From assembly GCA_025200525.1 (NCBI GenBank), contig CM045770.1, positions 129,918,200-129,982,199 on the forward strand: a stretch of DNA of 64,000 nt. Direction: 5' to 3'. Position 1 is the stretch's first letter. The number at the start of each line of letters is the position of its first letter. The DNA comes from Camellia lanceoleosa (taxonomy: Eukaryota > Streptophyta > Magnoliopsida > Ericales > Theaceae). The position numbers and the translations under genes are program-made. Positions 44,451 to 56,769 of this stretch are shown piece by piece. The notes under the pieces are model-generated. The model saw only the letters and a list, made by a program, of their open reading frames with translations, was not told where the DNA came from and did not search any database.

Positions 44451-45150
44451 CATTGATGTTGATAGAATTTTAATGTTGATTGGATGTATACATATAAATG
44501 TTGTTTTATTTACAAAATGGTATTGATAGTCCTTTAATTTGCTCATGTTATCTTTACTTTCCATGGACCTTTTTCAGTTTTTGTCCAATTTTACAATTCA
44601 AGTGATGTGCAAATATTTTCATAAAAAAATTACCTTACATTATTTTTGTTTTTCTTTTGTACAAATGGATGAACTCATGTACGAAGTTGAATTGTATAGG
44701 ACTAACTGGCACTTGTTACATTTTTTGAAGGATTATATATTTTTGGATAGATGTGTATGAAAAATATTTGGGTAGACTACTAGTTATATTTTTGGATAGA
44801 TGCATATGGATAAAAATTTAAAACATAATAACAACTACTTGTTATGTTTTAAATTTTCATACTAGACGGATGGGAATTAGATGATTATATAGATTACATT
44901 ACCTTTTTAATTGGATGATTATGTAGTTTGGAATTACTTGTGGATGGAAACTTATAATGGTTGATGACTTTAATTAAAAAGGTTAAGTATTCGCTGATTT
45001 ATGTATTTTGTTGGATGTTCATGATTTAGTTGATTATGTTAGTTTGAATGATTCTTGCAAATTATAAGTTATATTCAATGGTTTGGATATATTATTATAT
45101 ATCATATAGGTCAAATGGAATTCCTTTTATATTTTATTTCTATTTTGATA
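44451..45150. other. noncoding AT-rich stretch
   Basis: No supported gene. Internally repetitive phrases (TTTTTGGATAGATG twice near 44740 and 44790) are noted. Confidence 0.5.
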
Positions 45151-45157
45151 AACAAAA

Positions 45158-45688
45158 AGAAGCGAATTGGCGATCAAAATTTGGTATGGTTTTTCCTCTT
45201 TTGGCGACCAAGTGATTAGTAGGTGTTTCACTATTCACATTTGGCGACCAAAATGTTGGTAGGCGAAAGGGTATATTTGGCAACTAAATAATTAGTCGGT
45301 AAAATTATTAATTTTGGCAACCAAAGTGTTTGGTCACGAATAGGTCTATTGCCAACTAAAGTTTTAGTCGTGCAAACATCACTTTTGGCGACTAACATTT
45401 TTGGTCGGGAAATGTGACAATTGGCGACTAACATATTTAGTCGGGAAAATATCACTTTTGGTGACTAAAGTGTTTTAGCTGCAAAAATGGATTAGTCGCG
45501 GTAATTTCATATTTAGCGACCAAAAATTTAATCGGCGAATAGAATATTTCCCGACTAAAAAAATTTTTAGTCGCCAATTACTTTTCCCGACCCTCAATTG
45601 GCAACCAAAGTGGCGACCAAAAAAATTAATCACGGATAACTTTTGCCGACTAAATTTTTACTCGGCAAAAGTGCGATTTCCTGTAGTG
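45158..45688 (+). mobile_element. CACTA transposon end with GGCGAC subterminal repeats
   Basis: More than a dozen alternating motifs of the type TTGGCGACTAA / TTAGTCGGGAAA run through the stretch. It ends TTTCCTGTAGTG (45677-45688), whose complement CACTACAGGAAA is a canonical CACTA terminus. The opposite end and a transposase are not found in the neighbourhood; the left border is approximate. Confidence 0.75.
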
Positions 45689-46370
45689 CTTGTTGCTGGA
45701 TGACTGGCAGGACAACCAGTATGCACAAATTTGGGCGATTCGGACAAGCCAAAATTTAGTGGATGTTAGTATGAATATAACCAATACCTATGTATGATTT
45801 GTTGTAATTTTGGCGACTAGAGAGTTTGAAATCAATAAGATCCAATCAGGTCTAGTTAAGCCTAACAAATTCTTAATTTTTTCTTTTTCTTTGAAAAATG
45901 TCATAATACATCTTTTGAGGATGTTTAAGGTTAAAGTAACTTTTGTCCATGAATTATCTATTTGTATTTTAGTGAAATAAATATGGGTCAATATTACATG
46001 GATCAGGTCAGTTAGACCCAATGGTTGTACAACTGTTATTTGTAAAACTTTTTATGAACAATAAGCATACACTCCTTTAAAGTGTTTTAGGTTTTAAAAC
46101 AAAGGATTTCTTTGAATTCATTCTTCTTATTATACTCTATATATGGTTCCTAAGTCCATTTTTTGAATGCTAAGTGAGATTATGTTATAATTTTTTAATA
46201 ATTCTATAGTTGGTGGGATTTGGGCCATGTCTTTTGCTATGAAGGCAATGTCTTCCCAATTAGACGATATAATCATGTACTTATGTAAGAAGTATTTTAT
46301 AATATATACCAATATATATATTTCATATATAGAATTATTTAATATATATATTTTTATAGTTTGTACTAAG
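45689..46370. other. noncoding AT-rich stretch
   Basis: No coding signal; AT-rich with TATATATA runs near 46300-46355. Confidence 0.5.
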
Positions 46371-46628
46371 GCGCTGTTTGGGAAGGAATTTTTTTTTTTG
46401 TTTTTTTTGGTTTTTTTTCACTAAAAGACAAATTGGTTACAAAACCAAAAAAAACAAATCCAAACAAAATATCACATCAAACCCCATAATCATTTCACTT
46501 TTTCTCCCACAAATATCACATCCAACCACAAAAAAATCCAACTATCTTTCCAAACACAACTTTTTTTCTCCAATAATATCCCACAACTAAAAAAACCTAC
46601 AAAAAAAAGCCCACTTTCCAAACACCCA
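46371..46628. mobile_element. 258-bp MITE with GCTGTTTGG ends
   Basis: The left end GCTGTTTGGGAAGG...TTTTTTTTTGT and the complement of the right end GGTGTTTGGAAAGTGGGC form imperfect inverted repeats, with A-rich and T-rich arms that pair. Confidence 0.6.
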
Positions 46629-46807
46629 CTAAATCTTAATGATTCTTGATTCGATTTTGTTCATGATTTGATTATCGATTAGACAACTTCACCAAGGCTA
46701 AATGTGTCCCATGAATCATAACAATCAAGAGTGAAAAATCTTCAGATCCTTAAGTTGACATTTCTATAATAGATATGTAAACTCAAAGTATTATTAGTTC
46801 AAAACTA

Positions 46808-47212
46808 ACACTTTGTTTGGATCATGGGGTGAGAAAAGAAAGGAAATGATTGTAGTTTCTCATCTAGGTGAGAGAAGAAAAGAAATGATTGTGGTTTCTT
46901 ACTTTCTTATTTGGATGAGCATTGATTAAAATAGGATACATGCCTTTTTATTTTATTTGGATTGTATTTAGAGGGATAATTTAGGATTATAATTTTTTTT
47001 TTTTTTTGTAAAGAGTAATTTTGGTTTCTCACCAAATCTCACCACTTTTGGTGAGAAGCAGAACTTAAATTATGAGTGATTTGTCGTTCTCACCATTTCT
47101 TTTCATTTCTCACCATTATTCACCTCATTAATCATCCAAACAAGTGATGAGAAACCTCATTCTCACTATTTCCTTTCTTTTCGCACCAAACCTCTGCATC
47201 CAAACAGAGTGT
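46808..47212. mobile_element. 405-bp MITE with ACACTTTGTTTGGAT ends
   Basis: The ends ACACTTTGTTTGGAT and complementary ACACTCTGTTTGGAT match at 14 of 15 positions, and subterminal GAGAAAAGAAAGGAAATG / GCGAAAAGAAAGGAAATAG continue the inverted repeat. No coding content. Confidence 0.8.
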
Positions 47213-48367
47213 AAATGCTCTGTCCTTATGTTTGTGTAATAGGTGAATGAGGGCTTTATAGGTTAGTCCCTTAGTTTATTGGTATTGGCAGAAATGGTTA
47301 AGATGCAGTAAACATACTTTATCCAGTTTAATTAATTTTAATTTGTCAAACTACAAAATAATGAACTTCATGTCCTAGTTGTGCAGATGTATTAGCTTGT
47401 GTCATCATCACTTTGTGGAAAATTATTAGGTATGAATATCTTAGATACCTTTGACTTGATTGGTGATGTAGAAATAAATATATACATATATGCAGCAGAA
47501 GAATATGGATTCGGGCATACCTTTCAGGTAAACAAATCACACGATGAATCTAGATTGATTGATGAATCACAAACTCTTAGAATCTTCTTCTTCACTCCAC
47601 AAGTGACGGAGTAGCACTACTAGAGCTCTACCCACACAACTCCCAGTACAAAGGCTATATTGTATTTCTATGGAGAGAGAACAAGAGTGAGAGTTTCTGT
47701 ATTTTTTTCCTTGTACATAATACAAGAAAGCTGAGAGACCCGTATGAGGATACGTATATTATTCTAGATAATGTTTATTTCATATTAATAATTATCTTTT
47801 ATTCAAATTTCAAATAATAGATAAAATCTGTTATTATTCGAATCTCTCCTAACTGGGTCATGCCACAATGGGCGATCTAGTTGGATCCGAGTTCTAAACC
47901 CAACCCATTTTCCAATAGGTACAATAGTACAACTCCCACTTACTCAAATAGCATATTGTGGATGTTTGCAACAGAGGAGGAGAACATAAATGTTGGCCCA
48001 ACTAGTTCATGAAAAAACCACCTTTATCACATATTGTTTTCCTAAGTTCATCAGAAACTTGGATGAGGACATAATGAGATTCCTTGGAGTGCTTTGTAAG
48101 GTCATGTACAAACTTGGATGACATAACGAGATTTCTCATAACGCTTTGTAACTTCGTAAGTTCATGTACAATATTGGATAAGAACAAGATGAAGTTTTGG
48201 AAAGTTTTAGATCTTCTCATATGCAATATGGCTAGGGTGGCAGGTGGGGCCATGGTCCCTCGATGGATCTAGAAAATTCTTTGCTCTTCACATGTTGATG
48301 CCCCTCCCTTTCCCATTAATGTTGATTTATACTATTTACATGCATGTATAAGAGTAATACAAAGAGA
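47213..48367. other. noncoding stretch
   Basis: Contains a ~60-bp degenerate direct repeat near 48056-48170 (AAACTTGGATGA...TTGTAA...CATGTACAA). The phrase CGATCTAGTTGGATCCGAG near 47873 looks LTR-like, but no element could be delimited. Short frames have no domains. Confidence 0.45.
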
Positions 48368-51160
48368 GTGACTGTAGATGTCCCCGAACGCCCCGGGAGG
48401 GAATGAGTCTCCCGTTCCGTTCGTCTTGGGCTCACTACAGTTCAGGACTCAACATGTCACAGTTCTTAATCTGAACCAAAGAGTCCAAATCCGGCAAATC
48501 GTTTTGAGAAAACATATTTTTTTGAAAAGAAGTGCCAAACATGGACTGCTTTGCCAGATACAGAGTCGCCACCTAAATATTTTATTTTTGGGGAAATTTA
48601 GGAAACCCTGACTCGTTTGCCTAAGGCCACGTGTCCGTCATCACCAAAGTTGCCTCGGCTCGGGAACTTGGGTACGATTGGGGAAGGTCGCCGTGAGCAC
48701 CCGCTTCGCCGATCAAAGATCGGCCTCTACTAACCATGATATCTAGTTTTGAAAACATTATGCATTCTTATTTCGGTTATTAGCCTAGATTTATTATGTG
48801 ATGCGCACAGCATACAAGTATAGACTGGATCGCCTGAACTGGAACAAAACATCTCATGTTTGTTTTTGAAAGATGGTTTGCTACCCGCAGGTAGACTTAA
48901 AATGCAGATTTTGCCACTCTCAGGTGGGCTTAGAAAAGATGATTTTGCCACTATCTAGTGGGCTTAAAACTCACAGTTGATGATTTGTTCCAATTCAAAT
49001 AACCCAACCTTCACCCACAAGCATTCAAGCAGGTATATCACATAAGCACATAGCCTCATGGTAAGCATGCTATCATGGCAGTCACTCACACACATGCAAG
49101 GATGCTAAAGCATAAAACTTACCGAGTACTCCAAGCCAAAACAGAAGCTAATTAGAAATCATGCATGATCCTAGTTATACAGAAATGCCAAATGCAACAC
49201 ATGCGAAAATGCAACTATAGCAGGCTCGGCTATTCTAAACATGGCGTATGGAATGCTACAGCTAACAAGTACTCAACTTGGAATTGAAGTGCAATGCAGT
49301 GAGTTATGATGCGCCGAGCCCGGTGCATGCAAAAACAGATGAATGAATGCAAACATGCTATCATACTGTATGCTAATTGAAACATGCCCTATTCTAACCA
49401 TTATAAGCTGGTAAATAAAGGGGAGAAAGACGTGGGGTTGGAAGACATACGTCACACACACGCACACTTATTACAATATTGCCCTCGCGCAGAGGGTCCG
49501 AATGAATAATACAGTCCCGAATAAATAATACAGTCTGAATACAGTATAAAACCCTAATTAATTAACAAATTAACCTAGGAAAGCTGTAAACTAGCATGCA
49601 AGCTAGGGACTGCCTCGACTCTGCTCCGGATGATGGATGATGTATGTTCGGGTTGCTTGGCGCGGAAATCTATTGCGACGCCCCGATTAGCCTCTGTTTA
49701 CAGTTTATGCTTGGAATATTGTGCAAAGCTCTGAAAATTGCGATTCTTGATTCTTCGCAGCGAGAGCAGGAAAGGGGCATAGCAATGTATTTTCACATAT
49801 GTATGCATGCTTCGATCCTCGTGCCACCAATCACGCATCCCGATGCATCATGGCCGAGGAGTCGAATTGCACGACTTAATATGAAATGAATGCACGTATA
49901 AACACAACAAGACCGAGACTCCATCATGGATAATTCAGAGTGTCGGCGATAGGGAATTGAGACACGTTCCGTCACTCGAAGTACGAAACGTCCCTCGTTT
50001 CCCGTGCTCGGGCTAACTCCTATCCCAAACACAATGCAATATGCATGACATGCATGAATGCAACTAATATACAACCTCGCATGCACAATGCTACGAGATG
50101 ACATACACGATACACAATGTAACATGGCATACACGATGCTCTAACATGCAACCTAGCATACACAATGCTATGAATTGAAATGACATACACAATGCAATAT
50201 GGACTTACACCAACATGAGTGGACCTCAACCACACCCACATCAGTGGCCATTAGATGGAAATGAGACACTCGAGATGCGTGCACACATGTACACAAACCG
50301 AGGACCGAACCTAAGGCACAAATGCCACTCAACCAAAGCATGGTAAGGCATGGAACATGATATGCAAACAAGCAAATTTCAGCACTAAAACATGATGCTA
50401 AACAGCCCCGAAACATGGCAATATGGCACCCGATGCATGAGATGAGACCTGAAACTCAAAACTAGGTACATGGAATGACTTATAGCTATACAAAGAATGC
50501 ATTATTTGAACATGAAGCATGAAGAAAGAGTCAAGGCAGTCCCAAAACATGAACTTTTTCAGTTTAAAGTGTGGCCAAAAAGTGCTAGCAAGATGGCTTA
50601 AATTAGCATGCAATTTTGGTGGGCAAACATAGTTTACATGGCATGTATATGAAGCAAGTGAGAAATCATCAAACCAGCAAAAATCAGTGAATAAAACATG
50701 CCAAAATATGCCCAAATAAACATGGAAATGCAGCCAACGCATGCACAAATGAGGGGTTCCTTTAGAGGGCATACAAAGGGATTCTTAAACATATACGACA
50801 TGTGGCAGCCCCAAATCAACTTTGAAAATAAATTATGATAGTCTCAAAACTCATCAAATTGGCCCCAAAATCAGTCCACAAAATATGCAAGATAGGGCCT
50901 CTTTGAAAGGCCAAAATGGCCACCAAGCAAGTCAAGATGAGAGGGGGTCACCCCTCTCTAATTTGTAGGCTCAAAATAGCATCAAAGCCACTGGAAATCC
51001 ACTGGATTCCAGTGGCTAGAAGGTCAAACAAGGCATGCCATTGGAGCTTAGGTGTAAGGCTCAAAATAGGGCACAATCAAGCACACAAGGGAGCATATGA
51101 CCCCAAATAAGAAAATGCCCTTAATGAAACATGAAGATGATGTCAAAACAAGCCTTTTTT

Positions 51161-51800
51161 CAGTTTGTAAAAAAGTTCCAAAAATGAACATAAATAGGGC
51201 TAGTCTATCATGCAAAAATGGCCCTAAACAAGAGAATAGAGATAAGGGACAGAAGCTGGCCCCAAATGGCAAGGAGACCTTCAACAAAGTTGAAGAGAGG
51301 CTCAAAAAAAGGAACTTTACAGTTTACATCAAGCCACGAAAATAAACACAAGTAAGGCTAAACTATCATGCAAAAAAAGGCCTAAAAGAGGGATAAATAG
51401 ACAAGTGGTAGCTGCTGGCATCAAACAGAGGAGATCCCTTCAACAATGTTGAAGAGGGGCTCAAAAAAAGATATTTTACAGTTTATGACCAAGTCCAAAA
51501 CAGCTAAAAAATAAGCCTAAAATACTATGCAAAAAAAAAAAAAGGCCTAAAAGAGAGTTAAAGAGGCAAGTGATAGTAGGAGACCTCAAACAGCAAGAGG
51601 TCCTTGATCAAATATGAAAAGGGGATCAAAATATGACTATTTATAGTTTGGGTTGGAGCCCAAAAATGTAAGCAACAAAGGCTAAGATTGCATGCAAAAA
51701 TAAGCTTAAAAGAGGAGTAAAGAGGCTCACCCTTGTAGCACAAAGCTCCAGCAGGTTTTGGTTGAAGAAATGGTGCTCCTAACCTCTGGAAATGGCCTCC
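51161..51800. repeat. ~160-bp tandem repeat in LTR
   Basis: CAGTTT-containing units start at 51161, 51320, 51479 and (degenerate) 51644, with shared text GGCTCAAAAAAAG, CATGCAAAAA and GGCCTAAAAGAG. The solo LTR has a single unit (32126). In LTR sense they lie downstream of the TATA box, so they would be transcribed. Confidence 0.88.
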
Positions 51801-51952
51801 AAGTTTCTGGAATAGAGTGTGGAGAGGTGGTGCTATGGATTGGTGCAAGAACCTTAGGGTTTTGAGGCTTGGAGTGGAGAGGGAGGGAGAGTTAATGCAA
51901 GAGGCTCAAAACAATTTTGTGTAACCTCCCAAAATGCAGCTGGGGGTGCTGG

Positions 51953-51962
51953 TTATATAGGC
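51953..51962 (-). promoter_or_regulatory. LTR TATA box (3' LTR)
   Basis: The minus strand reads GCCTATATAA, identical to 32483-32492 in the related LTR. Confidence 0.6.
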
Positions 51963-53020
51963 AAAGGAGTGGAGAAAAGGGGGGGGGGAAATGAAATTCA
52001 AATTTCCCCCTCAAAAGTCCCAGGATCTGAGAATCTGGGGAAAAAGGAGGGTGCTGTATGAGGAACCAATTTGTGAGGAACATGGCGGCCAGTTCGAGAG
52101 CTCGGTGGCCGGCCACCTCCTGGCGGTCGGCTAGGGTCAAAAGGTCAATCGAGAGAAGGCGGCCCACCTATATTGGTGGCCTCCCATGCGTGCACAACAC
52201 AGCCATGTGATCAAAACCCAGAAAAAGTGAACCAGGAGAGAGAAAACCCAACTTTTCAGAGGGGTTCAAAAGGGTCAGGAACAATTGCTGGCCGGCCATG
52301 ACATATTGGTGGCCTCCTAGGTGTGTACAACACAAATATGTGGTTGATGGCCCAAAAAAATGGCCCGGGGGTGGTCAACACTAGCTTTCTAGCGACGAAA
52401 AGGAGCGACGGAGAGCGATGAAGGAATAAAGCTGGCTTCTCAGAACAATTGCTGGCCTCCCACCCTTCTACAAGCTTCCCAATAATGAAAATAAGGTCTT
52501 CACCAAAAATGAAACAAAATGGATGCAAAACGAAGGTTCGGGGGCCGAAACACGCAGCCTGGGGTCCCGAAAACTGACGGTTAAGCACCGAAGGTGGCGT
52601 TCGACCACGAAATTGGTATCTCAAGCCACAGTGTCCCTCAAAAGGGAGTAAATAAGATGTGTGCCAAAAACCGGAGCAAACGGAAGTGGTTAAGCGGTCT
52701 CGAACCGAGGCACATGGCCGATGGCTTTGAAAACCGGGAACCAGGCTCCGAAATGGGAAAAATGGCCTACGACCATGAAACGTAGCCTACGGCCACTGAG
52801 AGATGATCTACGAGACCTCTCCTTCCCTTCAGGAAGAGAAAACAGAGAAAATGGGGCCTGGTTCGCAAACCAAGGCAAAGCATAGAAAAGCCCGGAAGTC
52901 CGGAGGTAAGGCTCACGGCCGAGACTCTGAAACTTCGGAATGAGCGCGATATGCAACATCACCAAGTGCTCAATCGGTGACGCCTGAGTCTTAAGGTCGG
53001 TCAAAAATGGGGTGTCTCTG

Positions 53021-53036
53021 ATTGCCCTCTTTGTGA
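53021..53036 (-). promoter_or_regulatory. polypurine tract (plus-strand primer)
   Basis: The minus strand reads CACAAAGAGGGCAATC directly before the LTR start. Purine richness and position fit the polypurine tract that primes plus-strand DNA synthesis. Confidence 0.55.
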
Positions 53037-53700
53037 ACTCGGAAGTCACAAGTGACGGGAGTGAATGTCAAAGCCTAGAGACGACCCATTTTTGACAAGG
53101 CCGAAGACTTAGACAAACATACAAGAGAAACCAAGAAACGTGCCCGCAGGCAGGGAGGGCAAAATGCAAAGCGATATGCACAAAGCCAGATATAACTCAA
53201 TGATCATGCAAATGCAGCAAGCTGTAATGAAGCAAGTATTCGCAAATATATGCAACAGTTTTAAGCAAGAAAGCAAAGCAACAACTACATTTCATGCAGT
53301 TAAGAATGCGGATAATTATTCAATTCTCGCCACGTCTCACACGGAGAAGATACAATACCTGCTTGATTAAATGCAGCCGCACCAGCCTCAAATGAACCGT
53401 ACATACAATATCATGCCTGTAAAAGAAAGAAACTCAACAAGCACAACAGGTTTAGCAACATATGTTCAATGTGATATCGAAATGCCGACAAACGTGATGT
53501 CGATGGGTGAGTGCATCGCAATGCGAGAAGAAACGCGCGTGACAACGCAAGTTAAGCACGGAGGCATGGTAATACCAAGGAAACGTGCATAACAATGCAA
53601 GTATATGCATGAGAATGCAAGTGATGTGCATAACAATGCAGAACAAGTGTAAACTAGGATGCACGTTTGTCACAAAACAACGAGCGAAGAAATGCGCGTT
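53037..53700. other. noncoding element interior
   Basis: Repetitive GCAAG/CATAACAATGC phrases (53520-53660) and no recognised domain. Short frames on both strands are not supported. Confidence 0.5.
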
Positions 53701-53779
53701 TCGGCGAGGGCGACTCGATCGCGACCTCCGGTTCACCCCCCGGAAGGGTCACAACATGTTCAAAAAGGATACATCTCAC

Positions 53780-54080
53780 TTTCGATGAGTAATGATGAGA
53801 AACGCATCGAAGGTTGGAGTTGAAGTCCCGGCGGAGCGATTTCGCGACGGAAAGTGCACTTCTCTTGTACTTTTTCAGGTCCCGGGGACTCCAATCATCA
53901 CCAAAATTTGCAGAGAGCTTGAAGGCCACCTTGGGAACACCACCGGCCACTTTTATTCCCAGGGGGAGGCTACCGGCCATGTTTTTGGGAAAGGCGTGGC
54001 CGGCCTGCCAGAAAAGGTGGCCGGCCGGCCACCTAGGCCAAATTCGGGGTAGTTTGGTCCTTTCACCCTCTTTTCTTTAA
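53780..54080 (+). promoter_or_regulatory. GC-rich upstream module of the PMD gene
   Basis: It contains GTGGCCGGCCTGCC and the perfect palindrome AGGTGGCCGGCCGGCCACCT (54015-54034), followed by a T-rich stretch with TTCTTTAAATCC near 54074. A closely related module precedes the DUF7745-like gene (58530-58690). A promoter role is inferred from position and conservation. Confidence 0.45.
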
Positions 54081-54860
54081 ATCCACTTGGCCAAACACTT
54101 TGTGCTCATAACTCTAGCTCCGAAAACATCTTCTCTACCTTCCTAGACCATTTTCTCTCTTAGATCTGTGTTCTGTATGCATTTTCCAACGCCCCACGCA
54201 AGTTGTTTTCGCGAAATCTTTCAGTTTTCGTCACTTTGGACCGAGTAAATTTTGATTTCGGAGCTTCTTTTCTCATTTTCGCCACTTGAGGTGAGTTTGT
54301 CTCAATATTTGGAAGATTTTCTTGGGAGTTGACTTTTGTTGACTTTTTCATTTCTCGAGAGTTGACTTTTGTTGACTTTTTCCAATTTTGGCTCATTTTG
54401 CTTGTTTTTGCTCGTTTTTGCAGATTTCTTGAAATGGCCGGTCATCTTCCTCACGGTGGAGGTCCTCCAGGTGCCAGGGGTGATCCCGATATTATGGCCT
54501 TGCCTCCGAGGGTTCGACCGTTCATTCCGGAGAGGTACGCCGCTCGGGTACATGTCCTTCCGCAGGCTGTTTTCTACTATTTTGCTGATTTTGATGATCA
54601 GGCGCCCAGGGATCTGCTTTTGCGAGAGCCGGAGTCTCACCTCTCCTATCAGGCACGAGAGGTATTTTACTTCGTCCTTACATTTTCTGCAATGTATTCT
54701 GCATTTTTAGTGCATTTCGTGCTTTCGCTATGTTTATCGGCTCATTTGAGTACACAGCTTGTTTAGAATGCTTAGTTTATGACACCATATTTTATTTGCA
54801 TCTTGAACACATAGTTCAATCACTCTGAATTTATGAACACGCAATCCATAAATTAATTGT

Positions 54861-55347
54861 GAACACACGGCACACACTGATTGAGAGTAGAACACACAGC
54901 CCAAACTCTGATTTTCTGAACACACAGCCCGTTGTTGAGGTGAACACACAGCACACACTGATTGAGAGTAGAACACGCAGCCCAAACTCTAATTTTCTGA
55001 ACACACAGCCCATTGTTGAGGTGAACACACAGCACACACTGATCGAGAGTAGAACACGCAGCCCCAAACTCTAATTTTCTGAACGCACGGCCCATTGTTA
55101 AGGTGAACACACAGCACACACTGATTGAGTATAGAACACGCAACCCAAACTCTGATTTTCTGAACGCACGACCCATTGTTAAGGTGAACACACAACACAC
55201 ACTGATTGAGAGTAGAACACGCAGTCCAAACTCTAGTTTTCTGAACACATAGCCCATTGTTGAGGTGAACACGCAGCACACACTGATTGAGAGTAGAACA
55301 CGCAGCCCAAACACTTGATGTCGAACACACAGCCCGAATTTTGAATT
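54861..55347. repeat. 81-bp higher-order minisatellite in PMD intron
   Basis: Six units start at 54861, 54942, 55023, 55105, 55186 and 55267 (spacing 81, 81, 82, 81, 81). Each unit is built of three related subunits that begin GAACAC(A/G)C(A/G)GC (about 29, 28 and 24 bp). Two further subunits follow to 55370. The period is a multiple of three, so long minus-strand frames stay open by chance. Confidence 0.95.
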
Positions 55348-55394
55348 TTTTGAACACGCAGCCCAGATTCTGTATCTGATTCAATTTTGCACAC

Positions 55395-55505
55395 TGCTCA
55401 TACATTTCATTTGCACGTAGCTTGCTCATTTCATTTGCACACAGCTTATTCATTTCGTTTGCACACAACTTATTCATTTCATTTGCACACAGCTTATTGA
55501 TCTCA
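55395..55505. repeat. 24-bp tandem repeat
   Basis: Four degenerate units of TTTGCACACAGCTTATTCAT-type sequence just before PMD exon 2. Each contains a potential CACAG splice acceptor. Confidence 0.85.
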
Positions 55506-56769
55506 TTCTGAAATTGAATACATGTGCTCATCCTGAATGCATGTGACTTCCCGTGCTGTGCGGGGATATGGCTCTGTCACGGAGAGAGAGTGGTACGCCA
55601 AGCTCCCGGAGGCTATCTGCGATTTGGTTGATGTGGCGAGGTTCGGGACCTTCTGCATTGGGATCTCTCGTTGCCCTGCTAGCAGGACACTGATGGGCGC
55701 TTTGGTAGAGAGATGGTGGGACACCACCAACTCCTTTCATTTCTCTGCCACCGGGGATATGACCATGACCCCGTTTGACTTTGCTATACTGACGGGCCTC
55801 GATGTGGGAGGTTGGGCCATCCCATATGATGAGGACATGGGCGAGTGGGAGGCCGCTTGGACATATTTATTGGGAGCTCGCCCGCCGGTGGATAAATCTT
55901 CAGGTAGAGTCCGATACACCTGGTTCTCTTCCCACTTTAGGAGGGTGGAGATGGAGCCTGAGAGTCCCGAGGAGTTAGCGCAGTATACTCGCGGATTCCT
56001 GATGTTCCTCTTTGGCACCACTCTGTTTGCCGATAGGGGGAACACAGTTGGGCTTTATTTGTTGAGTGCCCTGGTGGACCTATCACAGGTTAGCCGGTAT
56101 GATTGGAGTGGTGCCAGCCTGGCCACTCTCTACTGTTATATGAGCGCAACTTCCCGCGGACGGGGGAACATACTTGGCGGCTATTGGAGAGCCTGGGAGG
56201 TACTTTCTGCCCTTTACATTTCTGCTTCTCATTATTTGTACATTGCACACGCGGCGCACTTTACATTCTGTACTTTGTACTTTGCTCTCAGCATGTTGTA
56301 TTTACATTCTGCATTCGGCATTTTGTATTCTGATGGCTACCGCTCTATTTCTCACAGTTGTGGGTCTACGCATACTTTGCGATACTAGCCCCAGAGCTTC
56401 TAGTGGAGGTGCCCCTCACGACCCCGTATTCACTCATATTTGAAGGCGATGCGGCCGAGACCTCGGAGTCTTTTCCTATTCTGGCGATACTTTGACCTGA
56501 TCACGGTCATCAGAGGTATTTCAGAACTCTCAGTTCTTCATGTTTCCAATCTTATACTTTTACAATTTCTGATCAGCTTATGCATTGATTATCAGATCAC
56601 ATGGCGTACAGGTGCCTTTGGGTAGATCTCCGATTCGGTTTCTTGGGAGGATGGGGTACCTCGGTATAGGATCTGCTTGAGGGCGATTGGTAGGGCTGGT
56701 TTTTGGGTGATTGCTTCTGCGCCCGGTGTGGGGCTCGCCTCGGGACCTTCCTTGACACCCCGGTCAACA

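Larger units (their letters stand above)
48373..53020 (-). repeat. 3' LTR of the gypsy element
   Basis: It starts TGTAGATGTC and ends near GGGGTGTCTCTG, homologous end-to-end to the solo LTR at 29215-33168 (ending GGGGTGTCTACA). It is about 700 bp longer, mostly because a ~160-bp unit is present about four times. The last bases deviate from TG/CA by a few substitutions. GC-rich GGCCGG motifs cluster in U3 (52080-52320). Confidence 0.85.
54434..56630 (+). pseudogene. plant mobile domain (PMD, MAIN/MAIL1-like) gene, antisense to pol
   Basis: Proposed exon 1 is 54434-54661 (ATG; LPHGGGPPGARGD, ALPPRVRPFIPERYAARVHV) with donor GAG/GTATTT. Exon 2 is about 55585-56199 (EWYAKLPEAI, LMGALVERWWDTTNSFHF, GDMTMTPFDFAILTGL, YTRGFLMFLFGTTLFADR) with donor GAG/GTACTT. 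Exon 3 is 56358-56515 (LWVYAYFAILAPELL, then after a one-base shift FWRYFDLITVI). Exon 4 starts near 56596. Exons 1 and 2 are multiples of three. ALVERWW...FHF...GEMT...D and the later block are the core of the plant mobile domain (PF10536), found in MAIN/MAIL1 nuclear proteins and in transposons. The shift in exon 3 and uncertain splicing make it probably inactive. A repeat-filled intron lies between exons 1 and 2. Confidence 0.75.

Noticed and set aside
48373..53020. Possible CRISPR-like array in the 160-bp repeats
   Set aside because: Units are long, degenerate and continuous without unique spacers, in a plant LTR.
54853..55531. 153- and 180-codon minus-strand Cys-rich frames
   Set aside because: Produced by the 81-bp tandem repeat whose period is a multiple of three; no independent coding evidence.
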